Positions 46,702 to 57,802 of a stretch of DNA of 64,000 nt are shown here, piece by piece. Made by a program: the position numbers and the translations under genes. The notes below the pieces were generated by a model. That model did no database searches. It saw only the letters and a program-made list of their open reading frames with translations, and was not told where the DNA came from. Every line of letters begins with the position of its first letter. The stretch's first letter is position 1. Origin of the DNA: Orientallactaga sibirica (Eukaryota; Chordata; Mammalia; Rodentia; Dipodidae); contig JAEOAD010000031.1 in NCBI GenBank assembly GCA_036365145.1, positions 9,024,001 to 9,088,000 on the forward strand, written 5' to 3'.

Positions 46702-49199
46702 TTTCATCCTGTTGTTAATGATAAGAGAGGAAGGTTTATTTCTTCATGCTGACTATAGGGGCAATGAGTTCTTGGAGATGCTGGATAATGCAGTTGATGG
46801 GTCTCCCTTTAGGGCAGGTGATGAAGCAGTTCCATGGTGGCTAGAGGGGGCAGAGTGGTGAGATCCATAGTGAGTACCCTCCATCAGTGCCGGTACAGCA
46901 TGCTGTTGTGACTTGGTCCTGAATGAAACAGATGCTTCTCTCCTATCATCTCTGTATTGGGATGGCTTCAGGGCAGTCGCTGATGACATTTGTAGGAGGA
47001 CAAAAGGAAGAATGAAGGTTCTTGTTATTCTTGTCAACAGCTATGACATCAAAACACCAGGCCCAAGGGGAGAATGAGCACACAGAGGCATGAGATAGAG
47101 CACTTGGGGCAGGAGAGAGGAGGCAGAGGGGCATCAGTGTATTCAAGAGGGCCATTTGGGGATCAAGGGAAGAGTAGGAACATGATAGAGTTTAAGTTTG
47201 AGAGTGTCTCTTGGGGTGGTGGTGTACTTATCTCTGGATGAGGTAGGGTAAGGGCTAAGGAAGGAGGGTGCCCAAGGAATAGCTCTGATTTTGGTTAAGG
47301 CAAGTGGGAGGAGTTGGTGCCAGGGTAGGTGGAGTTTAGAAGTAATCAGTGACAGGCAGAGGCAGAAAGCACGAGTTAATGTTAGAATTTAAGCCAGCGT
47401 CAGACAGGGGAGCCTATTAGTCTGAATATTTGTTTATATTGTAGTTATATTTTGTAGTTGTATTTTTCTTACTGGGTGATTAAGACCATGTAGGCTGCCA
47501 GAATTAACTGTATATTCTGGAGGTCAATAATGGGGCTGCAGGAGACACTTTTAGGGACCTGTGAGGAGTTTTATGACTCATAGCATTGTCATCTGCTAGG
47601 ATAAGCCAAGGGCATGCTGACAAAGTGGCCCTCCCTCTTTTGGGAAGCCTGGAGGACTGAAACTTCTCCAATGTGACTTTCCTATTTCAGATACACAGAT
47701 TTGGAATTAATTTCTGGGTCTCCATATCCTCTCTGATCAAGAAGATAGGTAATTTATCAGAGGCTAGTGGTTTGCAAGTGTCCCATCATCTCCTGTGGCC
47801 TTCTGACCTAGGAGCAGGAACCAAAATATTGGTTAGTTTTTAACTCCAATGTTTCCAGTTTATTTTGGCTTTTACATATAGATATTAATCACTCAGAGAG
47901 ACTGTAAGTAGCAAAATGGATTAGTTAAAAAGGTGCAGAACATATCTGGTTAGCACAGCAGATCTGGTTAGAGAATGACACAATAGTTTAAAATTATTTT
48001 GATTAATACTTAAGTTTAGTTGTCAGGTGACAGTGTAAGCTATAGCTGGAACATAGAAAGCATACACATTTTATCTTTTAAGTATCTGCCCGTTATAAGT
48101 ATAGGCAGAACATTTTAGTAGCACTGAAAACAATATTTTATCAATTATTTTGTCAATAACTTTAAGTCAATTGATTTAATCTGGAAATTGTATGCCAGGA
48201 AAAGGTAAGGCAGTATAAAAACTTGGAATCTGTGTTTAAAAACAACTTTGGTTAGCCTATATACCAATGCAAATACCAATTACCCTGAAACTGGAATCAG
48301 AACAGCAATTTAAGATTATTTTTCTAGGGCAAGAAATATGTCTTAAGTATCAATATCTCTATATGCAATGAACTTAAGATACCAGAAATAAGACAATTAA
48401 TTAAGTGAAACCTTGACTGAGACTGATTATACATAGATTAAGAATAAAACTTGGTTATTGTTTAGTTATGTAAGCCCAATTTTAACATACATTAGAGACA
48501 ATATGACAGAAATAAACTATTTTTTAGATAAGAACCTTTTAACATTGAACAATTTTAAGGCTTAACTAAAGAAATACTTATGACTGTTATATGAAGCATA
48601 GATAAACTATATTAACATTGTTTATATACAGTGGATTTCCCTAAGACATCGGGAGCTTTCTCAGTTTTCCTAGGAACAAGATTACAATAAGTCACTTTTA
48701 TTAAGACTTAGAATATAACCTTAGTGGTAATCACCCAGCAAGACCAGAATGAACAGGACAAGAACCATTTTAAAATTACAGAGGTTTAGCTGGGAATGGT
48801 GATGTATGCTTATTGATAGTCAAAACATCATGTACTCTGTATAAACCAACTGACAGTATTTTGATATCTGGAAAATCTGATATTAACAAAAAGTAGAGTT
48901 CACATATTTAAGGTACATGAAACTTCAGAGAGTAAAATATGAATAAAAGATCTGCTAACAAAATTTAAAATAAATAATAAATTTAAATCATGTAGCAACA
49001 TTTTTGGAGTAAATATGAATTTTAAATATGAATTTTTAAAGTTCATCAGAATCAGGATGAGATTTAGTACTTTTAAAAGCTAAATAAGATGTCCATCCAG
49101 TCTGTCAATTTCTGAAATTAATTTGGTTATATATAATATACCCAAAGAATAAAGGAACTGGATTAAACTGCCAGGATATAATGGAAAAAGGAAACAAGT

Positions 49200-49320
49200 A
49201 TCATGGAAAGAGAAGGAATGGGCATGCCACAGCCATTTGCCACTGCAAACAATCTCCAAATGCATCCTCCATTATGTACATCTGGCTTTGTAAATAAGCA
49301 CCTTTAACTGCTGAGCCAGA
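49200..49320 (-). repeat. Truncated tRNA-derived SINE, antisense
   Basis: 'atgggcatgccacagccatt', 'gtacatctggctttg' and 'cctttaactgctgagcca' remain. Confidence 0.6.
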
Positions 49321-49557
49321 AAGAAATATTTTCAATTTTTTAAAAATCATACATAAAATATACACAAAACATGCATAAAATTTCATGACATAGTCTATAA
49401 CTACTCAAACCTTAATAAACTCTGTAATTCTGTCTGTGGCACTTTGGTAAACTTGCTCAGTAATGATGTAAGTTAAATCTAAAGCATTAAGATTGATTGT
49501 TGGAGGAATTGAGGAATTACATCTTAAGTCACAATACAACTTCATTTAGAATATTTT

Positions 49558-50612
49558 CTTTTTTTTTTTTTTAATTATTATATTTTTATTGACAACTTTT
49601 ATACTTACATACAAAAAAACCCACCTGATATTTCCCTCCCCTCCCCCCATTCCACTTTAGAACTCCAATCTCCATCATGTCCCCTCCCTCTCTCCATTAG
49701 TCTCTCTTTTAATTTGATATCATCACCTTTTTCTTTGATTTTGAGGGTCTTGCGAAGGTATTGCTAGGCACTGCAAGGTCATGGATAATATCAAGGCCAA
49801 TTTCTGTCTGGGCAGTTGCATTGTAAGAAGTCATACTCTTCCTTTGGCTCTTCCATTCTATCTGCCCCCTCTTCTGCAATGGTCCCTGAGCCTTGGAGGG
49901 TATGACAGAGGTGTTTCAGTGCTGGGCACTCTTCCATCCCTTCTTCTCAGCACTATGTTGCCTTTTGGATCATCCCAGTGGTCATAGCCATCTGAAAAGA
50001 GAAGCTTCTCTAACCAGAAGTGAGAGTAGCATTAATATGTGAATATGAGCATTAAATGTAGTACTTTCAGGGCAGCTTGGTGGGAATAGTATATACATTT
50101 AGTCAGACAAAAGCAGGCTTTATACCCCTAAGGCTCATGACCTCACCTGCCATAGACTTTTGCTTAGGTTTTTCAGTACCAGGTATGTATTCCCTCCTGT
50201 AGAGAGGGCATTCAGTCCAATTATGGAGCAGTTGGTTACCCCAAGTGTAGACATGCCACTATTGCACCCGTTCAGTCATTGGGCCTGTCTGGCCAAACTT
50301 GAATATTCAGTGTCCACTGTTTTCACTTTTGATGATTTCTGTCTCCCATATGCTGCATGCAGTGCAGCTTTTTCCAGCTTTCAGTTGGCTGGTCTACAGG
50401 GAGAAGGTTTTCTGCTCTGCACCAGCTTGCTTTCTCAGTGACGTTGCCTCTCAGGCAAGAGATGTCTTCAGCAATAGGGTCTTACTATCTGTTTCTCAAG
50501 GGAAACCAAGGGCTTTGGCAAAAGCCTTTAATGTTTTGGAGGCTACTGGCACCTCCTTGGCCAACAACTCACTGGAAGGTATCCCATCCCAGGTACTGAA
50601 AATTTTCTAGTA
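49558..50612 (-). repeat. LINE-1 3' UTR-type repeat, antisense
   Basis: T-rich start followed by text homologous to 6,715-7,265 and 8,195-8,640 ('ctaaccagaagtgagagtag', 'agttggttacccc'). Overlapping open frames up to 103 codons (50,160-50,610) lie inside and are not credible genes. Confidence 0.6.
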
Positions 50613-51647
50613 ACAGTCTACAGCTTCTAGATGTGCCATTATTCAAAAAAGTAGTTTTACATAAGTCTTATTCACAATATCTTGAATTTAGATTGACCCT
50701 CCCCCTGCCCTTCTTTTATGCATTCTCTTCCCATGGCCTCGCTTAGGCCATTCCCCTCCTTGTAATCAGTTCTTCTACTTACATATGTGCAATACCATAC
50801 ACTTAAATTACTGCTTACCTTGAAGTAAATAGTTTCAAGTGTATTACAATAAATACTGTCCAGTGTCTCCAAATATAGTCCATTTACCTTATAAAATAGG
50901 AAAAAAGAGAGTAGATAATTTTTTTGAGATTTTTTTGAGGCAGTGTTTTAGATATAATAACCTTAGGAGAGAATTAAATATTAATGAGTCAATTTTAACC
51001 TTAAGATTTAGTTAAAAGGTTGACAAATTGGGGAACCTGGCTAACTTGTTTGGGTACTCTAAATTGAGTCTTTCACAACCATTAATATAACCAGATTAAC
51101 ATCAATGAATTAAAGTTAAGTTTACAACCTGAATACCATAGCAACCTGCTACCAGCCATGGCCATACTTTATTAGCCTGATGCAAGCCCTAGGCTAATAG
51201 TCATTTTATATCTCAAGAAGCCTGTAATATGATTAAGTACTTTGTCATTAGCTTTCTCTTTAAGCTTGCTCATACCTTCATCCACATACCTTACTCATAC
51301 CTTCTCTACATATTTTTACTCTATAATCTATGTAACCACTCTGTAACAATCTTTTTCACCAAATATTTAGCATCCACCATTTAAAGTTTTCTTTCCAGTT
51401 TATCTTATAACTACCAGCAAATACTTTCATTGTCCTTTCCATAAGACTTTTAATAAATGGCCTTTGGAAATAACTTTTTTATAAAAGAGTAAACCAGACA
51501 TGACTTATACTATTTAAACATATAGATTTTATCATTTATTGATTTTGAAATTTTGTTTCTTATAACTTTCCTGATTTAAATATTATTTGAAACATTTTTA
51601 CAAATTCAGTATTAAGCATGTCTAAATTTAAACATAAATCTTGACAC

Positions 51648-51898
51648 TTTTTTTTTGGAGAGAGACACAGAGAGAGAGAGGGAGAGAAAGACAGATAGAG
51701 ATGGGTGTGCCAGCAGCCTCTCAGCTGCTGTAACAAAATCCAGATGCGTGTGCCCCCTTGTGGTCAAGTGCGGCATTGCGCCCTTGCGTCACTTTGCATC
51801 TGGCTAAATGTGGGATCTGGAGATTGGAACCGCTGGAGATTGGAACCAACGTTCTTTAGGCTTAGGAGGCACTAACCACTAAGCCATCTTTCCAGCCC
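51648..51898 (-). repeat. tRNA-derived SINE, long subfamily with duplication, antisense
   Basis: T-rich start, (GA)n, 'ttgtggtcaagtgcggcatt', 'gagattggaaccgctg' followed by a second 'gagattggaacc', and 'ccatctttccagccc'. Flanks 'cttgacact' and 'cttgagact' look like a target duplication. Confidence 0.9.
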
Positions 51899-52977
51899 TT
51901 GAGACTGTTTTTATGTTAGTAGTCCCACAGAAGCATAGAGGGATAAAGTAAACTTAAAACAGTTGCAAATTCTTATAAGAAGTCCCCATCTGTTCACAGC
52001 AACTTGGTATTCACCCATTATGCTGGGGCCAGGATCCTGAGATTCCCTGTTCTTGCAGGCCCTGGCTATGCAAGGCAGGGAAGATAAGAACGAGCCCTTA
52101 GGGATTTTCCTAGGGTAGCATAAACACCAGAGATATCTGTGTCCTGTCTCTCTTTCCAACAATGAGATTTGTATGTTAGGCTTCCCTCTTACTCCCAGAG
52201 CCACCTGGCCATCTACAGATCAAGCCCTTCAGTGGAAAGCACTAACACATTACAGGTACATCTGCCTGGACTGGCCCAGAACTTAAGTTTTTTTGATCTA
52301 CTTTTTGTCCCTGGGGAATATAGTGGGACAGCATAACTTCCCAATTGCTTTCTGTGTTTCTTCTGGAGGAAACTCAACAGTAAAAGTTGGCCATGCCATC
52401 TAGTATAGTGGGTTTGGTGGAGAACATCCCCCACAGTGAAATGGCACTGTTCACAACAGAAATCATTCTACATCCTTAGGACTATGAGCCACATATATAC
52501 TCACATACACACATTCATTTCAAGTGCACTTTTTCTATAGACTACAGAAAACCATCTCCCCCTCATACATTCATTCACTCATTTAGAATCTATGCATTTT
52601 CATTTTAAGTTTCTATTCTATTTACAAATCTAGAGCAAATTAAGGATGAGAGAAAGGAACCAGGGGTTTAAGTTGGGTTTCACAGAAGACCAGTATGACC
52701 CCCTGGCCCATTAGGGTGAATGGGGCCTACACCTCTCATGTGGGCACAGGCTGTACAGGTCACAACTGTCAGCTTTTTAGCCTGTTAGTGGGCAAGGTAG
52801 GCACCTGTGCTCCAGATGGAGAAAATGGCTAGCAGTGAAGATGAGACCTCAGGAGAGAGGGGGAGAGGAAAAAAAGGGAGAGTCTCCCTAGATGTTGCAA
52901 CAGAACCAAAAGGCACCCCTTAGGGTATGGTAGACCAGAGAAAGAGAGACCTAAGGTATCAAGAGTGTGTCTTTCTT

Positions 52978-53255
52978 GGGCTGGAGAGATGGCTTAGCGG
53001 TTAGGACTCCTACCTCCTAAGCCTAAAGAATGCCGGTTCCAATCTCTGGCAGTTCCAATCTCCAGGTCCCACATTTAGCCAGATGCAAAGTGACTCAAGG
53101 GCACAATGATGCAAAGTGACGCAAGGGCACAATGCCACACTTGACCACAAGAGGGCGCACACATCTGGAGTTTATGCACAGCAAAGAGGCTGCTGGTGCG
53201 CCCATCTCTATCTGTCTTCATCTCCCTCTCTCTCTGTGTCTCTCTCTAAAAAAAA
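52978..53255 (+). repeat. tRNA-derived SINE, long subfamily with two internal duplications, sense
   Basis: 'gggctggagagatggcttag' head. The B-box region is doubled ('ggttccaatctctggc', 'agttccaatctcc') and a ~24-bp 'gcaaagtgac.caagggcaca' segment is also doubled. Flanked by 'gtgtctttctt' at 52,967-52,977 and 53,259-53,269. Confidence 0.93.
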
Positions 53256-53560
53256 AGAGTGTCTTTCTTGAGACCTGGGGTTGGGGCCCAGAAGTGAGCG
53301 AGTGGTATAGCCTGGTGTTCTGGTATGGCTTCCACAAGAAGGGATTAGCTCTGAGAGCAGGCCACCCTGAGAGGGACACTTACCGAGAGGAAGGGAAGAA
53401 GAGTGAGGCTGAATTGTGGTGGGTGTGAAGGCTGGTATCAGGCAGAGAAGGTCTGAAGCTTCTAGAGGGTCAATGGCAGCTCAGTGGTTTGTTCAGGGGA
53501 AAGGAGGTCTGGCTACACAAGAGGCCAACTGGAAGCCTCCTATCTAAGTCAGGCAATAGA

Positions 53561-53976
53561 TGTAAGATTTCCAAGTGACCATAACCACACAAACCACTCT
53601 GAGGCAAAGATGAAAGCTTTCATTCAGGAAAAGCATGAGCTACCAGGACTGACTCACAAGAGAGGAGCACAGCCAACTTGAGTTTCTCAGGTAGTGGGCT
53701 TTATAAGCTTCTTCAGTTGGGGGAAGGTGAGGAAGGGGAAAGAACTCCTTTGTTCTTTACCTTAGCCATTTCAAAAAGCTAGGGTGTGAGACCAGAACAG
53801 TGAGCAGGCAACTTATGAGATAAGAGGGCAGGAAACCATGACCTGGGGGCATTGTTAGGCAAGGAAGGGATAATGGCTGGGTGGTTTCTTGAGGAATGTG
53901 GATAATTCACTTTCTTATGTCTCTCTTGACATCCTGCTATTATTGACTCCAGTTTGGGATCATGTCTGACCTAACA
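53561..53976 (-). repeat. LTR (5' LTR of an antisense provirus)
   Basis: On the minus strand it starts TGTTAGGTCAG and ends AATCTTACA, with 'cttataaagccc' as TATA box and a mutated poly(A) signal (AATGAA where the partner has AATAAA). Outer flanks 'atggg' (46,271-46,275) and 'atagg' (53,977-53,981) match at four of five bases. Confidence 0.75.
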
Positions 53977-54269
53977 ATAGGGGCATGCACAGAGGGACAG
54001 GAGATAAGAGGAAGGAAAGGAAAGAAACCAAACCAAAAACAAAAATAAAATTTGTTTGCTATGTCACATAATGATACCCTATTCTTTGTATGCTAATAAA
54101 AAATTGAGGGAAAAAAAAAAAAAAAAAAAAAAAACACCATCAAAAGGTCAGCTTCACTAATCTCCTAGGTACCTTTCAACCCAAAGTTGAAAATCCAGAT
54201 TAACTGTCATATATAATTAACATGACTACTGATGTTATTAGGATTAAGTTAACCATCTTACTCTTTTTA
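53977..54269. other. Unique spacer with an A run
   Basis: An A run of about 22 at 54,112-54,134. Nothing else. Confidence 0.4.
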
Positions 54270-55270
54270 TTATCTTTATCTCAGATGTTCTCATTTTCTT
54301 TTGGTTTTCTTTTTTATTGATGATATTTCATGAAGATATTTTTGTTTTGTTTTTCTCAGTTGCCTGCTATAAGTCCTTGCTTTGTTATTTCAATAACTGC
54401 CTTAAGATATGTAGTTCTTGGGCTTATACTTGTTTTCTTTCCAGTAATATTTTACTACATGCTATACATTAAAATTACTTCATAACAGTATACTTTCAAT
54501 TATTCCTTCCTGGCTTTGGGACATTATGATGAAACATTATGTACCCATGTGTAATCCCAAAACTATGTTTTCATTATTTTTTTATTTAAACAGTTAATTG
54601 TCTCATAAAACATTGAACTTAAAAATAAAAACAACTATATGCCTAGTTACCATTTCAAATCTCCTTCATTCTTCTCATAGTGTCATATTTCATGTACCAT
54701 TACTTAATCTTCCTCCATTTAACATTTCTTATTGGTTTATTGGTGTTAAATTCTTTCAGTTTTTATATATCTGATAAATTCTTTATTGCCTTTAGTCTTG
54801 AAAAATATTTTCATTGGGTATAAAATTATAAGCTGATAGGTATTTTCTTGTAGCATTTTTAAAATTATTGCTTTACTTTTACTTTTTGGAATGAGAAATT
54901 GGCTGTCATTTTTATCTGTATAACTTTCTGCAAAATATACTTTATTTTTCTCTGCCTACTGTTAAGATTTTTCCTATGCCATTGTTTCTGGATAACTTGA
55001 CTATGATGCATGTATAGTTTATCTATTTTTCTCATGCTTCCCAGATTATTGAACTCTTTTGTTGTAACAGTGTATAGTTTTTATAAAGTTTGAAAAGTTT
55101 TTACCCTTTTCTTCAAATATCCCTCCATTCATCCCCACTATCTATTTTTTATGGATTTCACTTATATCTGTTTTAGACCACTTAAAATTATTCCAGAGTT
55201 CAATAATCTCTGCTTCTAAGATAGTTTTCATTGGTCATCAAAACTTTCCAGTTTTTATTCATTCATTTTA
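54270..55270 (-). repeat. Old LINE-1/HAL1-type sequence, antisense
   Basis: 'ggataacttgactatgatgc', 'ctcatgcttcccagattatt' and 'tcttcaaatatccctccatt' follow the order of a reversed LINE-1 or HAL1 ORF1 region. Frames are destroyed. Confidence 0.55.
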
Positions 55271-55389
55271 GCTTCTTTTTAAAATGTTTTTTTAGCTCAA
55301 AGTATTAATTTAATTTTATATGAAGTTAAAATGAAAACAACACAAGTGAATTTACAGAAAAAATTGAACTTAAAAAATGTAGTCAAGAG

Positions 55390-55475
55390 AAAAGTGGGTA
55401 CCAACACATGATGTATCCATATGAAATATGTTGTTAATAATAATAAATAGTAATAATAATAAATTTTAAAAGACT
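55390..55475 (+). repeat. LINE-1 3' terminus fragment, sense
   Basis: 'gggtaccaacacatgatgta' then (AAT)n, matching the last bases of the repeats at 2,056 and 26,405. Confidence 0.5.
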
Positions 55476-55494
55476 TTATATCAAGAGTTACTAG

Positions 55495-56395
55495 GTTTTT
55501 TGTTTTTGTTTTTCTTATTAGTTATGTACATACTCAGTGTGTAAACAGCACATGTTGGTGCCATCCTTATTCTCCTCCCTGCCCTCCCCATCTGAAGGGG
55601 CTCTACTCATTGGGGATATCAGTTATTCCCATGTGGAGTGTGGATGGTTCATAGTGGGGGTATCAATCACTTATGGGGAAGAGGTAATGTCCCTGTGGTT
55701 TGGTGGTTTGGTAGGAGTTGAGTGTTCTTTGTGTCTATCTCCTTCACCCTTGTGCTGATACCAGGATCTCTAAGAAGGAAGCACTCTTGCTTATTTCCCC
55801 AATTACTCTATGGTTTCAGCTGGGGCCCTGGGTGAGGTGTGATAGGCTGATCCTCTCCTCAGGTTCTGGGTCCATCTAAAAAAAGAGAAGCAGATTCGAC
55901 AATGGAGAGTGAAGTTAGCACCAGATCAAGGGGATAACCATTATTAGTTTAGAGAATAGGTGTAGGCCTTCTTATAGCCCAGAATTGGTGGGAGCTTGAT
56001 ATTGGAGAGCAAACTCATTTTTTGGATATGATTCTGACTTGTTTCCCAGTTCCAGCTATAGGTTCCATTCCAGTGAGTGGATCCATTAGCCAATCCAAGA
56101 GCAGTTGGTTACCTACCATGGTTGTGTGCCACTATTTCACTTGGGTGAGCATCACATCAGGTTGTTTACTGTTGAGTAGCTTAGACCACAGGTTGCTTGG
56201 ATAGATGTTGCCATTTTCCCTTAGTCGCTCATGTAGCACCTTCTGGCACTAGACAAGCTAACTGTCTGGGGACTGACTTTCTTCTAGATTCCAGCCATGT
56301 CTCTCCATGTTCTGTATCAATAGCATATAGTGTCTTCAGTAGTAGGAGACATCATTTTAGTTTCTCTCTGAGACTTTAAATTGGGTTTTTAAATG
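55495..56395 (-). repeat. LINE-1 3' UTR-type repeat, antisense
   Basis: Starts with T-rich text and 'agcacatgttggtgccatcc', the reverse of the 3' end at 2,540 and 26,860, and continues with 'gagcagttggttacctacca' as at 8,240 and 50,220. Confidence 0.65.
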
Positions 56396-56581
56396 CCTCC
56401 TTCATTTTAAATGTAATATATAAATGGAATAAACTTAAGCAAGTATGTATGCTATTCTGCATCAGTTTTAATTGATTTTCATTCAATTAGAGTCATATCT
56501 TTTGGCAGAATATTTACTTAATATTTCATGGGGTGGGAGATTGTGAATTTTAAACTATTGGGTGACATATGAGCTACTGAG

Positions 56582-56660
<79 letters not shown>

Positions 56661-57173
56661 TTTCTCCTAAATTGCAGTTACTTAGACACTATTTGACCCT
56701 TTGATATCTTGTCTGTAGAATGTGTTAGGTATGCGCTTTACTCTAGAGCCTACTACTGTACTGAGTAAAGACTCTTCTCAATGTTCTATCTAATGCTCCA
56801 AGAAATGTGGGCCATTCCTGCCTGGAAATTAGGGATATATCCTAGCATGCTCTTTGGTGAGAAGTGAGTACTATTTCCTTGTGCACAGTTAACCTTCAGT
56901 ATTGCCAGGAGGTTGGATCTAGGACATCACACCCTCCTTTCAATAGTTACCAAAATCCATGGATGTTCAAGTCCCTCATACAAAGCAGTATTAAGTTAAC
57001 ATGGAACCCAAACACATCCTCCTGTGTATTTTCAGTCATTTCTAGGTTACTGATCATACTGATTCTAATGCAAATTTAAGTAAGTGGCTGGCTGTTATAC
57101 AGAATTGTTTAGGGAATGCTGAGGATAAAGTTGATACTGTACAAAGCACACTTTGTTAATGATATTGTGAATG
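56396..57173. repeat. Unique flank with (CT)n(TA)n microsatellite
   Basis: Composite (CT)n then (TA)n at about 56,585-56,659. The rest shows no gene. It is the pre-insertion site on the left of the provirus. Confidence 0.7.
57168..57173 (+). repeat. Target-site duplication, left copy
   Basis: 'tgaatg', identical to 63,219-63,224 on the far side of the provirus. Six bases is the usual size for class II (ERVK/IAP-like) integration. Confidence 0.93.
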
Positions 57174-57543
57174 TGTATGGCACAATACAGGCCTGGTCCT
57201 AGCCAGACCACATGGCAAAAGACAATAGGAAGTGGCTTCTGTAAAAATGGCGTTTTGCACAGGCTCGATGTGACAACAGTTACAGCCCCATGCTCGCGAG
57301 AAGCCTACTACGAGATGTCCTGTCCAGAGACAAGCTGTCATTGGTCACCAAAAGGGGACCGCCCCATACAAGGATTAACAGCCCCTTAAAACCCATGTGT
57401 ACTTCCTGAATAAACGAGTTTGTGGATTCTCGCTCCACTTTCACCCAACTCCCAGAGTCTGTGTCGTGACTCCGCGCTGCTCACCCCAATTCGGCAGAGA
57501 CCCTATCGTCCCTCCTGAGCTGGCCTTGGGGGGGACCCCAACA
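57174..57543 (+). repeat. 5' LTR (370 bp)
   Basis: Begins TGTATGG and ends CCAACA. It contains an inverted CCAAT-like 'attggtca' near 57,342, a TATA-like 'ccttaaaac' near 57,385, and the poly(A) signal AATAAA at 57,409-57,414, so R/U5 follow. It differs from the 3' LTR at four positions. Confidence 0.95.
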
Positions 57544-57545
57544 TC

Positions 57546-57563
57546 TGGCGCCTGAACAGGGAC
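57546..57563 (+). promoter_or_regulatory. Primer binding site, tRNA-Lys type
   Basis: 'tggcgcctgaacagggac' lies two bases after the LTR and closely resembles the tRNA-Lys primer site used by betaretroviruses and lentiviruses. Minus-strand DNA synthesis would start here. Confidence 0.88.
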
Positions 57564-57802
57564 CCTCTGCCCCGACGTCGGTGTTAGCGAGACACCCCAT
57601 CCGTGACCCCCTGCCCCATTGGCATCTGGCGAGATGCCCCGTTGAACGTCCCGTGAGCCGGTGAGCAGCCCCTCGGTGTTTGGCAGAATGGCAAAACGCC
57701 CAGTTCTTCAAGAAGCCCCCTTGACGAGTAGCCCCCTCAGCGATGCCTCGTCCTTGAAAGTTCGACGAGCAAAGCGCCCAGTTCTTCATTGGTGAGAGAA
57801 AA
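57564..57802 (+). other. Retroviral leader
   Basis: GC-rich untranslated leader. A 14-base direct repeat 'cgcccagttcttca' occurs at 57,697-57,710 and 57,775-57,788. A possible splice donor 'tggtgagaga' lies just before the gag ATG. Packaging signals are expected here but cannot be pinpointed. Confidence 0.7.

Larger units (their letters stand above)
46702..53560 (-). pseudogene. Decayed internal region of an antisense provirus
   Basis: It lies between two like-oriented LTRs. No long frame survives. On the minus strand, 52,680-52,800 encodes a short stretch with a CxxC (CTAC) pair, then glycine- and proline-containing text, resembling the zinc-binding end of a retroviral integrase. 51,905-52,440 may continue the integrase C-terminus or an env start. 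Minus-strand frames of 94 and 69 codons at 46,753-47,155 sit where env would lie but match nothing I know. Later insertions: an antisense LINE-1-type piece (49,560-50,610) and SINEs (49,200, 51,648, 52,978). The pairing of the two LTRs as one provirus is inference; class I (gamma-like) is a guess. Confidence 0.45.

Noticed and set aside
50160..50610. Three overlapping frames of 80-103 codons
   Set aside because: They lie in an antisense LINE-1 3'-type repeat present elsewhere in the window.
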